DNA of 64,000 nucleotides, taken from Lethocerus indicus. Taxonomy: Eukaryota > Arthropoda > Insecta > Hemiptera > Belostomatidae. Made by a program: the position numbers and the translations under genes. The DNA is taken from NCBI GenBank assembly GCA_019843655.1, contig JACDQD010000102.1, positions 8,441,501 through 8,505,500 on the forward strand. Direction: 5' to 3'. Positions within the stretch are counted from its first letter, which is position 1. Each line of letters begins with the position of its first letter. Positions 24,249-38,858 of the stretch are shown here, piece after piece. The notes below the pieces were generated by a model. That model had not been told where the DNA came from. It worked only from the letters and a program-made list of their open reading frames with translations, and did no database searches.

Positions 24249-25833
24249 ACGTTGGAGATGGCTGAAAATTAAAAATTGCCCGCTAACAAGGATGAGCCGC
24301 TGCCCGATAATGAGCGGCCCGTAGTAAACGTCGAATACGCGAAATATTCATGAGGCGGAAATAACAGTCGGGCTCATTGGGGCTGTTTGAAATGTGGATG
24401 TTTCGGTTTTAATGTCCGGTTCAGTTTAGCCGCGTTTAGAATCTTGTGAAAGTGGAAAGCGCAGAGCGGGGAAGTTTTATCCAGGCCACGGCCATAAACC
24501 ACGCCCGATATAATAAATTAACCCGGTTTAATTACAGCAAGCCCGAATGGAATTATAGCCTAATTATTACTACGGGCCGATAATAGGTCCCTCCTACCTT
24601 TGGCGTAAGCGAACGCACCTTAAACACATTTTGCGCTCAGCCGTGTCATATTTTTATGAAAGTACGATAGAATTAGCATTGGAAATTAGAATAAGAACGA
24701 GAATGAATTAGAACTAGAGAACTAGAAGAATTAGAATACTAGAATACTACCAATTTGAACTCGAAAATGGTGAAATAAAAAGCACATTTCCAGCCTGTTT
24801 TTATTTACATTCCGTATGAGTTAGTGACTGTGAGACGTATATCAAACTTATTACACTGCCAACTTGAGCACTCAGCAACGTATACCTTTTTGCGCCCCAG
24901 ACTGACACCTGTTTCCAGCTGCTTTTCCCGCTCCAATTTCCCGGCCTTTTTTCGTATTTTCCATTAGCCAGGAAGGTATGTATTGTGGAATTGTGGAAAG
25001 TGCGTGGGTCAATATCTATTGCCTCTCTTCTGTCGGAGGCCCTCAATTTTATATTATTTCAAAAAAAGGATATATGACTAAAAATCAATAAAAATATTAT
25101 TCCAAGAGAATTAAAAGAAAAACCAAGGCTGCATTGGCCTTTATATTGTTTCTGTTAGTTTAAGAATTTAATAGTATGTTTTTCATGGGTTCATTTCGTG
25201 ACAGGCGCCACCCAGGTTAACTGACGCTAATGTATTCCCCTTTCACAAAAGGCGTCTTCCACTTTACTCGGTATCTCATTACCTTCGAAAAGAGATCCTA
25301 ATTCCGATGCACTTTTCGCTGGTACCGTCGGATATTTAAATGTCTTTGAGCCACTTGTCGTTTGAAGGGCTCTCGAATGGCGCTTTCTTAGAACACGGGG
25401 CCGATAAGGGGAGAGCGAAAGTAGTACCCCAGCTCGAGTAGAGACCTCATTACCGTACAAGAGGCGTTGATTTTAACGGGCAAATTCAAACATATAACTA
25501 ACAAAGCGGTATCATTGTTTTGGCCCGCGCCTCGCGCAGACACACGAATTACGGTCGCGCTTATTATTGTTAAACATTCGGCTTTCGATAACACACAGGG
25601 TAAATTCAAATAAACGGGAGGAGGGGCGGAGGGTTTCACACTGATAAACGCGCAAATAGCCGATGCGAATAATGCGCGTACCCAAAACCCAATGTATTAG
25701 TCGCCCAGTTAACATTTTCAGCGCTTCGATGTTTGTTATTTGTCTTCGCTCCTAGTTTCTCCCTTCCTATCGTTTCCCTGGTACTCCCCCTCGCATTCTC
25801 TTCAGTTCCGTTATTTGTTTACATGAGTGAGCA
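24249..25833. other. No gene recognised
   Basis: Mixed composition. An imperfect purine-rich repeat lies at 24683-24749. Overlapping short minus-strand frames at 25227-25715 carry no known domain. Confidence 0.55.
24683..24749. repeat. Imperfect AGAATTAGAA-type tandem repeat
   Basis: Repeated variants of AGAATTAGAA and ACTAGAA over about 67 bp (GAATGAATTAGAACTAGAGA, AGAATTAGAATACTAGAATA). Confidence 0.75.
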
Positions 25834-25862
25834 TGAGAGAGATAGAGAGGGAGGGAGGGAGG

Positions 25863-25933
<71 letters not shown>
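25834..25933. repeat. (GA)n microsatellite with GGGA lead-in
   Basis: GATAGAGAGGGAGGGAGGGA leads into a pure GA run of about 64 bp. The Arg/Glu open frame through it is an artefact. Confidence 0.97.
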
Positions 25934-29662
<3,729 letters not shown>

Positions 29663-29671
29663 AAATTTAAA
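29663..29671. repeat. Target-site duplication, right of the LINE 3' end
   Basis: AAATTTAAA, directly abutting the poly(T) (poly(A) on minus) of the LINE. It is identical to 30346-30354 at the other end. It is short and AT-rich, but both copies sit exactly at the element borders. Confidence 0.65.
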
Positions 29672-30345
29672 TTTTTTTTCTTTTTTTTAACCTTTTTATT
29701 TTTGTACAATCAACTACATAAAGTAATTGGTACAAATGTTGAGTGTTTCTTTTCACGTGAATGTCTCGATAAAAGAGACCAGCCAATGGTGGCACTTTTT
29801 TCACGTGAGCAGTCTACGGCTTCGGACTAAGAAGATCTCTGGGCTAGTGGCGTTTGAGCCGACGCGGGGGGGATAATGGATGGGTAACGGGGGAAAGGGA
29901 CTGAACAAGTGGATTTGGATGTGGAGAGAGGCGGGAATGAAATTTAAGGAAGCGTGATTTTTTCGACTTCGTCGACTGTCGAATGGGGAGGACTTTTGAC
30001 TGGAATCTCCGGATGGTGGCGATGTTGGATTTCTTGGCGGAACCCCATAGTTCTATTCCGTAAGTCACTGTCGGTTTTAAAATGGATTTGTATATTGTCA
30101 GTTTGTTGTCTATTGTACGTTTTGATATCCTTTTCAAAAGAGGTCTCAGCAGTCCGAATTTGCGATTGAGATCTGTTCTTTCGAGTCGCGTATGGGGGTT
30201 CCACGTGAGTCTATGTAGAGTCCCGGGTAGCGAGCCTGCTGTTGCGTGGGAATAGGAGCATTGTTGAACTGAACAGGAGCGCAAGGTTGTCGACATAGTG
30301 TGAAGGTGACGTGAGTAGACTTAGAGCTATTCACCTTCACCCTCC
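29672..30345 (-). mobile_element. 5'-truncated Jockey-like LINE insertion
   Basis: A non-LTR retrotransposon copy on the minus strand, about 670 bp. From its 5' break at 30345 it contains the last part of the reverse transcriptase frame, a stop near 29846, a 3' untranslated region of about 160 bp, and a poly(A) end (29672-29688 on plus as T-tracts). The UTR carries GTCTC-GATAAAA-GAGAC read on plus (29763-29779), flanked by two TCACGTGA strings, and ends in GTTGATTGTACAAAAATAAA on minus. The same tail is at 24131-24248. A 9-bp duplication AAATTTAAA brackets the whole copy. These are the normal marks of target-primed reverse transcription. Confidence 0.88.
29844..30343 (-). pseudogene. Jockey-like reverse transcriptase, C-terminal remnant with frameshifts
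   Basis: The C-terminal end of the LINE second open frame, which copies the element RNA into DNA at the insertion site. The peptide starts WRVKVNSSKSTHVTFTL, the segment after the RT thumb in Jockey-clade elements, and continues through IPTQQQARYPGLYIDSR. A small frameshifting deletion at about 30203-30215 follows, since the next expected residues RLTWNPHTRLE lie in another frame. Then come LTIYKSILKPTVTYGIELWG and RRFQSKVL, a family hallmark. After QSKVL about 25 residues are missing. TVDEVEKI sits in one frame, while the following KFHSRLSPHPNPLVQSL and the terminal RRLKRH are in another. So there are at least two frameshifts and one deletion. The polymerase catalytic motif (YADD) lies upstream of the 5' truncation and is absent. 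The copy is dead. Confidence 0.9.
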
Positions 30346-30354
30346 AAATTTAAA
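30346..30354. repeat. Target-site duplication, left of the LINE 5' end
   Basis: AAATTTAAA, the partner of 29663-29671. Confidence 0.65.
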
Positions 30355-33002
30355 ATTTAGTATCATAATTTATACTTATTTCTTTCCACTCGAAACAATA
30401 TCCGAATACCGCCTTAAAACTCCAGTCAGTGCCTTCAGTAAGGTCAATGAGGATTTTATACCCGGACAGACTTTCGACTTGTTAAACATTGAATGTGTCC
30501 CGCCGGAGAAATGGGGAGGTGCACCCGGTGGCGGAGCCATGAAAATCCTGGATCGGCACTCGTCCGGACGGGGAGTCCCCCGGGGCCGGTCCAGGTGTGC
30601 CGCGGACAAAGTATCCCCTGTCCCCTATCCCCCGTCCACTGTCCCCTGTCCCCTGTCCCCTGTCCCATGCCCCGATCTATTATTCGGCGCACGGAACTGC
30701 TGGCTGGGCGGGCCCTTAACCCTCCCGGTCACGTCCCACTGCCCCCCTACTCCTCCTAGCCGGCCACCGCCGCCGCCCCCACCTCATAATTGGACCGCTA
30801 ATTCCGTATCGGCGGCCGCCCGCCCTACTCTGAAAAAATCACCAGGTGTCCTCACTTATTCATTCCCTTTCCGGGTTATTACGCCCGTAATCTTTCTTGT
30901 GTTCCGATTGAAGTTGATGAAGATGATGGAATTCATAAATAACTATAGATAGATTACTTTAAAACGGTACGACCTTATTTGATTACATTGATTTTAATCA
31001 GGAGCGAGTCTGAAACTAGAATATATTTTTTATTTTAAGTGAACTGCAGAATTCCTCTTGTTATTAAGCTCACAGTGGTGCGTATTGAATGAATACAATA
31101 ACAACTCAAATTAACTGGTATTTATCGCATTAAATTCGATTAGCTGTCATGGTATTTCTGCACTAGTCTGAGATCTGAGAATTTAAACCTCAAAATGAAC
31201 GAAGAGAGTGGCGGGGGGGGGGGCAGGACCTTTAGAGTTGAACTTAGTTTGCCAAGTTATGGAATATAGTGGGCTTTCTCTTGGGTGTTGTATCTCGGTC
31301 GGCTTGTTTCCAACAGAAACATCCCGCCGGGTTCACTCCCCGCCTCCCCGCATCACCTGCCCGACCGACAAATTAGAGGCCGTCTTTGTTCGCTGCTTTA
31401 AATCACATCGGCGAAATTATTTCTAGCGAGAAAACTTCCGGGGAGTTTAAACAATTGCGCCGAAACAAACCGGAAAGAAACGTTTCGCGGGCTCCGGGCT
31501 TAGATTAAATAATTTATCGGTGGAAACTAACTATATTCATCCCACGCAGGGTAACAGCGCCTTTTCGACTTTCCAAGGGGTATTACTCGGTTTTAGATTA
31601 AATTAATAAGATTATAATTTACTTTCAAGTATTGACACTTCCTGCAGTTTTGGCAAACATTGTACAGATAATTATATCTGGAGTGCACAATTTTAATCAA
31701 ATAAATATCGTTCTGTTGACAATCCTCTGCAGTGGAAATTGATCGGATCAAAGCGAAATTAGATGTGGCTTTCGGTACACCGCTCCATTCTACAGAAACT
31801 GCGACTATTACAGTAGAGTAACTGTTGTTTTGAGTAATGGGCAGGATTCAGTCTTTACACGCGGAAATCCTCTCGGAGCAAATGCACACGGGAAATGAAA
31901 GAAAACGGAGCGGCGGCCTGTTTAAAATTCGGGGTGTGGAGGCTCGTAAAGTGGGCGACCCTAATGGAATAAGGCGGGCCCACCCCGGGGTGACTCAAGC
32001 CGGAAACCGTAAGACCTAATAATGTCATCCCTCCACCTATTGGTACCGACAATCGCCCTAGGCCCGAACCCCGAATCCGGAATCCCAGTAGGATCACGGT
32101 GCCCGAAGACAAAAATAGATTCAAAGTAGCTCTCCCTCCTTTTGCCACTCGGCTGATTATACCGACCCGTTCGAAATATACCAGAGAAATAGGTCAGTTA
32201 TTCGGCAAATGAGTGTTGTACGGGATCCCGAGTTTGGCGAAGAACCTATGGGATAGAACAATAAAGAAGATTAGGCACGAAAGACAACTCGTTTTAAAAT
32301 TCGAGGCTATTTATGAACTCATGAAACTACCGTCCGTATAAAAATGAAGTGAATCTTCGTGTTCCATATAGTGGTTAAAAACCGGATAGATAGAAACCAA
32401 GTTATTGGGGTAGCGTCAAAATTTATTTTCGCATCTTTGAACTGAGTATAAATAACGCCTGGTTTAAACCATATAACAACTATTTTGATTTTACATTTCC
32501 GAAACGTCTGATACGGATTGGTGAGACAAATAATATTGTCGGGGGTGAGCTTTAGAAATTAGTGCATTGCCGGGAGGCAGAAATGATCTTCTAGGCCCGT
32601 GTTAACTTTGAACATTGTCTGTCGGGGCCGGCCCCGAGGGCTGCCCTTTAACCAACCCTTCTCATTTCCTCTATCCCCCTTTCACCGTCCCAGTTCTCAA
32701 TAATTGTATACGGTAGCATAATTGTCTAACCCCGAATAATTGTAACCCTCTCAGTTATTATTAGTATGATTTCTCTTGTTACCACTATTGTTTGTATTCG
32801 TTTGATACGCCCACTTCATCCTAAATATTGCTAGATTTTAATGCTATATATCAGGAATTAGATAAGAAATATATTGAGACATTATTCGTAATATAAAGTT
32901 TTAAATGATATTACTTTTGTTGTAATTAATAAATAATAAGTCACGAGCCCGATGTGTCGTAGCCGAAGTATGGAAAATGAACAACACAAAAGCTACTTAA
33001 TA

Positions 33003-33005
<3 letters not shown>
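30355..33005. other. No gene recognised; GC-rich stop-poor block
   Basis: From 30480 to 30830 the DNA is GC-rich and open in several frames on both strands, including the longest frame of the window (30311-30952, about 213 codons). That frame starts inside the LINE remnant and runs through a 7-bp minisatellite and a proline run, so I do not accept it as a gene. A run of 11 Gs is at 31213-31223, and a perfect 16-bp palindrome at 32622-32637. The remainder is AT-rich. Confidence 0.55.
30614..30671. repeat. 7-bp minisatellite (CCCTGTC)n
   Basis: About eight units of TCCCCTGT and close variants (CTATC, CGTCCA). The minus strand carries at least four GGGG tracts separated by ACA, a G-quadruplex-type array. 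Confidence 0.92.

Positions 33006-33049
<44 letters not shown>
33006..33049. repeat. (TA)n microsatellite
   Basis: About 44 bp of alternating A and T. Confidence 0.97.
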
Positions 33050-33054
<5 letters not shown>

Positions 33055-33334
33055 CGTATAATGCTTTGGATTATATAATCCCATTCAAATATCACTTAAT
33101 TATGTACAAACATTACTTTCATTAATGTTTTCTGAAATATTCTCAGTAGTTTCCTTTAGAGCTTGCCGAACTATGTCCTTATTAAAGGACCTTTCCGCCA
33201 CGCCAATATGTTGGCAATATCAACAATGCTCCGCCCTCTGGAGGTTAACGTCAGTTAACTGATAACGGGGTCGTAACCCGAATCGTTACTTAAATTCAAA
33301 TTACAGTTCAGTTTTTAGCGCCTTGTGTTGCCAT

Positions 33335-33470
33335 TACCACTAAACCAGCCCAAATGCAGTGTAATGCTGGTTTAGCGTCATGCCCCTGGTTCTTTCTCAG
33401 TACCACTGAACCAGCCCAACTGCATTGCAATGCTGGTTTAGCGTCATGCCCCCCGATTGTTTCTTTCTCG
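33335..33470. repeat. Tandem 66-bp repeat, each unit with a hairpin
   Basis: Two units, starting at 33335 and 33401. Each begins TACCACTRAACCAGCCCAA, has GCTGGTTTAGCGTCATGCCC in its second half, and ends with a TTCTTTCTC spacer. Within each unit CTAAACCAGC (or CTGAACCAGC) can pair with GCTGGTTTAG around a 16-nt loop. The period is 22 codons, and the minus-strand frame across both units stays open (33308-33514), giving a repeated GHDAKPAL peptide. No known protein matches in my memory; the frame is probably a consequence of the period. Confidence 0.9.
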
Positions 33471-35100
33471 ATTTCATTTCTTTTCATCTGACGGAGTGGT
33501 TTGATGACGAACAAGAATATTATCCTATAAAATGACCATTAAATGCCTATAAATAATTTCTAGCTCCGATAAAATACTCATAGAGGAAAAGCAAACTAAT
33601 ATTACCGTGTAAATGAAACACTGCTCTTATACAAATAGTACATTCCATATTTTAATGAGTGTTTTTGTTTACAAAAAACCTAGCGATTATTATTTCTTGT
33701 CACTTAAAACCATGAATAGGACATCGGAAATAAATCTTTCTCAATTTCCTACCGTTTTTCATAGTTCATACACTGTCACATGTGGCGCTAAGGTGGCAAG
33801 AAATTAGGTAAGTCCATCAATTAATTAATAGAACTCATAACACGAAATATTTTAACCATAGAATCTAGTGGCTCTAATATGCCTTCAATTCGAATAAAAA
33901 TATCTTTCCAGTTTACCAACCCGCAGTCTAATGAAATTGAATGGGATCCCCTCGACTTCCCTATTGACATTGGGCCGTCCATATTCTGTCTGAGACACAT
34001 CAAATATTGACTCCGGTCCGACAATTCTTACTAGCTAATCATTCAATTTCTCCATCACATAAAAATCGGTTCCGTTTGCTTTGCGAGTTACAGTGTTATT
34101 TGCCAGAATTAGCCACAGCCGATTGGAAGATTGAATGAAACACATTCGCATTAATTATAACATCAACTTAATTTACATTGACATAAAATCAATTACTTCT
34201 GTCCTCTTTCTTAAATTTGTTTAAGCGTACGAGTATTTTTTATATTATACATCTTTAATAGTATACATGTTATTTAAATAAGTTCTGCAGCCTTTCATAA
34301 GAACAACATTTGACGTGAATGCCCTTCTAATAATTCAGAGGGCATACTCTACTATTTTTTTTTAATTAAAATTTTTAATTTAATTAAAATTTCATAAATT
34401 CTTAATTGTTTTATAAATTCGTTTTTGGCGACTTACGTTGATTAGGGGTACATGTAAAGGTTAATCATTACATTATATTAGTCCACGCAATAAAATGATG
34501 AATCATTTCAGAAATGAAATCGTTCGTTATATATATCATTATAATTATTATAAGTGTAGTGTTACAATAATAAATCTTGGCGTATTCTAGGACTATAAGG
34601 TAATTTTATTCTATGCAATAGATTTAATCTTCGTATAAATTGATACAGAATGTTTTATTACGAATTTCCATTTTCAGTTCAAGTAAAAGAAAATGAATAT
34701 ATTTTGTTTCTTCACAAAAGAAGTTTTGTTAGGACAAGTCATAGATGTAATTTAAATTTTCAAATTGTTCCTCCGCTCTACTGCGAAATAATTGATTCAT
34801 GCATGAGTAATTCCACGTACGATACAATCCTACTCAGACTCCGTTTGAAAAATGGGATACAATCGGAGTTGACGTTTGGGAGGAGAGTAGAAAATATTTC
34901 TCTCCAGTCAAGCCTAATTTTTTTTTCACAACGATTATTAGCCCCGGAGGCATCAGGCCAGCGCCGAAGCTCAAACAGCCTCGCCCTTTGATAATGAACA
35001 CAGCCTTTTTAAGCCCCCACCCCCCCCTCACCATCAAGTCCTCCCACCACCGCCGCCGCTAAACCCATGCCTGTAAAGTTCAACCCAAGTAATTTCCATT

Positions 35101-35102
<2 letters not shown>
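33471..35102. other. No gene recognised
   Basis: AT-rich. At 34358-34395 there is a T-rich stretch with two TAATTAAAATTT units. Short open frames (33613-33807, 34650-34991) have no known domain. Confidence 0.6.

Positions 35103-35168
<66 letters not shown>
35103..35168. repeat. (AG)n microsatellite
   Basis: 66 bp of uninterrupted AG, followed at 35241-35290 by a degenerate GA/GGGAGA tract. Confidence 0.97.
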
Positions 35169-35170
<2 letters not shown>

Positions 35171-38100
35171 GTGGAGGGGGTGGACTCTGCTGTTGTCTCT
35201 TTTCCCATGAAAGAGAAACGTATTAGCAGCCAATTTAGCGAGAGAGTGAGAGAGAGAGAGAGAGGAAGAGGGAGAGGGAGAGGGAGAACGAACGAGTGGG
35301 GGACGGGGTCATGGGGGGAAAGGGAGAAGATAAAACCGAGAGCGGCGGTGAAATGACTCATTTCACGGGAGGCTGAATAATGAATGATTCTATTATTGTA
35401 CCGGTGCCGAGGAGTCCCTTAGTTAGTAGGCGAGACAGGCGGAACAGTTTAATTCGATTTTCGCTGTAAACATCGGTCCACCTTTGTTAACTTTTATTCG
35501 GTTTATTTATAGGTAACCCGTTGGGGACATAACCCCAGTCAGGGTTTTAGAATCGACCAGTCCTGGAAATATGAGTCTGTATTGTTTTTAGAACATCCTA
35601 TCCTCATTAAAAGTAATCTGCTAAAGTAAAGCAGCACGTCTTTATCTCTAACCGATTGTCAAGTACTATAAAGAAAATTATTTATTTATAATTGAAGCTC
35701 AGTGACAGACATTTTAGAGAAGAGTAGCGTTATAATTTCAGGGAGCAGGATTTGATTTATAATGTCTGGATTTTATGGCTATGCACCATTATAGTTAGAC
35801 GAAGTGATAAATGGCGGCAGATACTATGCATATATCACACAAGAGCCACAGTCTATAAATGAGTTTCACAACCTCTTCGCAGAGCGTACTTCCTCGACGT
35901 ATCACCAGTGGTATCGAATAATTGGCCCCACCCCTGTTATTAATGCTTGAAAGAACATTGTTAAGACAATAGACAATTTGAGTTGAATAATGGGACAACT
36001 ACCTCGTGACTATAACGGCGGATCATATGAGGTAAACGTGCGACACACACGCAGAGTAAATATGTATTAATATGTATTGCTTCCGCAGCGCGGTGTCACG
36101 AACGCCAATTACATTATGTCATGTTTATACATTATACATGTGAAACGAGCGGTTAGTGTGTTTCAGACACATTCTGGGTCCACTCTCGGGTCGCACATCT
36201 GAGGTCAAATGTACGCAATGCACTTTGGCCGTCGGCCACAGTGTTGACACGCGGGGGTCTCGGTTCCGTTATTTGGGACAGTTATTAGGCCGGGTCAATG
36301 TAAAAAACATGGCCTCCCAAATTGTAAAATTAAGCAATTTTCAACGAAACCGAGTCCTGAGATTACTAGTAAATGTAGGCCGATTACATCCCGGGGGGGA
36401 ATGGGTATTTTGCAAATAAAAACAACTAGCGTTACACATTGCTGAAATCATTTTTTACATGCAAAATTCATGTTTTTCCTTCCTACAGGGTGTATAATAT
36501 TTTGTAAATTATCTTTTCGGCGCTGTTGATATGTGTCGGAACAGGAAAGCTCTTTCCACGTACAATATTTGAGTATTATTTTTGTCTCAAAATTTTAAGG
36601 AATATTTCGGGTAACCTATTTCGCCGAATAATGTCATTCGCCTTTGTAAGATAATTCAACATTATATGTACTATTAATTTTGGATTATTCCGGTTTTTAA
36701 ACTCTACACGTGCGATTCCCCTTTCAGGGTATTAGTACTCAATTTAACGCCATCGTAATTAAATTTCTGGAGGAAAATCCTCTCATAAGGCCTAATTTTG
36801 CAGTGGACTGAGTACGGTAGGCGTTTTTACACTCTTGTGGCGTCCCTTTGTTCCGTCCCCAATTGACTATAACGCGACGAAATGCCTCGCCCAACCAATC
36901 CATAATTATCGATTACAACCTTAATTTAAAACCTACAGCGGGTTCAAACATAGCCGAGGGCGGTCTGCCAGGCCGTTCTTATGGAACCGTTCTATCTCCG
37001 AAACCGAGCTTTGATGTATTATGATGGAGCCGGCGGCGGTTTGTGGCGGGGGTGGTTGGCGGAGGGCTGGGGTGGGGTGGAGCCGGCACCGTGAACAGAA
37101 CATATCGTATTTAAGAGAGGGGGTAGTAATGTCAACCGTCTGAAAGCCTCGACGGTAATCACACTTCCGGAACACCGCACACGGCCACCGGTTCAACTCG
37201 AGTATTTAACCCGAATTTCACGGGGAACCTATTTTCTATACACAGTATTTTCTTCCCCGATATCGGCAATTCAACAATAAACGTACGATTTAAACCGCGT
37301 AATATATTTGACCGGGTATTGGGTTTGAATTTAGTTTTTAAAATACCGAACGATATTTGGCTTGTCGATGAAATATACAAGCGCGCGTGCTCAACTGAAA
37401 CGGGGATGGGAAACAGGGCTACTTTCCGGGCCGATGGAGAGTCACTCGCCGGACGAAGATCAAAAGCGGAATTTAAACGAATCCGAGCGTAAAAGCGATT
37501 CATTGGGACGGCGGCTCACAATTGTTACCAAGTTTGTTCGGACAGCGATGGGGTTCCGCCCCTCTAGGTTGGGGGCGGCGCTCCTTCCCGTCCCGATTTT
37601 CTGCCCGCCCGAAAACCCCACAAACTCGATTAAACCGCAATCACTCCCAGCGATTGCTGCAGTTGATTTGACTTATTAGCCGTAAACTAGCCGGGGTTAA
37701 TAACGGAAGCGGTCGTTACCCAATTAGGTATCGAATGCTTTTGTGCCCGGCCGTATTCTGAATAATTCGGTTTTGGCTCGTCTCTAATTTGCCGGGGGAT
37801 ATGAGCTAGTACGGCGATCAATAACACAGGAGCGCGGGCTCTCCTAATAACGCTCAATCTCGCGATTTCATACTGGAATAACTCGAAATGTGCTTGAACG
37901 GGAACCGTAAATTCGCCCTATTTACTTATTGTTATTAGGTTGAGAGCACCGACTATAAACAACGTTGCGCGTACAACATAACATGATGTTAACATTACGC
38001 CCGGTATATTGAAAATAAATAGGAACTTCGCACGGCCCTTTACATCGCAGTCGTCATTGTGCACAACGAGTTTAAGGGCCTCCAATAGCCAGTCGGGAGG

Positions 38101-38833
38101 ATTAGAAGGGTGAATAAATAGAGTAGGGAAATAAATTATAACTAAAAAAATAAACGGTATTTTTTAAGGTATACGTACAATTGGTCAATCTTTGAATGAA
38201 CCATATTCCCACATCGTATACCGTTAAAATTACTAGACAAAACCCTTTTACAACTCCCGGAAAAAGTTTCCAATATATCTCAACAACTATCGGCTTACCG
38301 CCTCCCGTTTAAAATAGTAGTTCGGCAAGGGGGATTGTTTACGGCTCCGATTGTTTCGAGTTGTTATGAGTTGTCAAAAGCGCTTATAATTGTAGGACAT
38401 AATTTAGCTTTCGAATAAAGTAGTCAAACGCGGGACAAAAGAGAAATGAGGTTCACGCCGAGTGAAAGAGGGGCGGAGGGGGGGATGACCGGCCGCGAGA
38501 GGAAGTGGGGCCGGAGACAAATTGATAAAGCTAAAAGGGAGCGGAGAGGATGGAAATACGAAAAGGGCAACGAAAACGTTAATTTACCTGGCGCAGTTAA
38601 GGGCCGTCCCCCCCCCGGCCCTTTCTTCGGTAATTAAACTGATAAAAGTCGCGTTTACGTTTACGGACTGTTTAAACTCGACGTTGGGGACGATGTCCCG
38701 GGGCCAGGGCCTCCAGTGGCATTGGGGCGGGAGGGGCCACTTCTTAATTGAATACACGACCCGGAGCCTCCACGGCCCGTTAATTCCACCGCCCACTCGG
38801 ATAACTGCGACAATTTTACAGAATTGAAGTAGG
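35169..38833. other. No gene recognised
   Basis: Mixed AT- and GC-rich DNA. G-tracts cluster at 37048-37077, and GC-richer DNA spans 37360-37640. Open frames of 87-114 codons (36156-36419, 37159-37503, 37362-37679) overlap each other on opposite strands and show no domain I know. Confidence 0.55.
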
Positions 38834-38858
38834 CTCCCTCTTCCTCTTCCTCTTCCAG
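38834..38858. repeat. (TCTTCC)n short tandem repeat
   Basis: CTCTTCCTCTTCCTCTTCCAG, about four hexamers. It could act as a pyrimidine tract before an AG, but no convincing exon follows. Confidence 0.8.

Noticed and set aside
30311..30952. Longest open frame of the window, about 213 codons, plus strand
   Set aside because: It starts within the LINE remnant and passes through a 7-bp minisatellite and a CCG/CCC run. Other frames on both strands are open over the same GC-rich, stop-poor DNA, and there is no domain.
35866..35888. TCACAACCTC, seed of a miR-307-like sequence
   Set aside because: The match stops after the seed, and no foldback precursor is seen.
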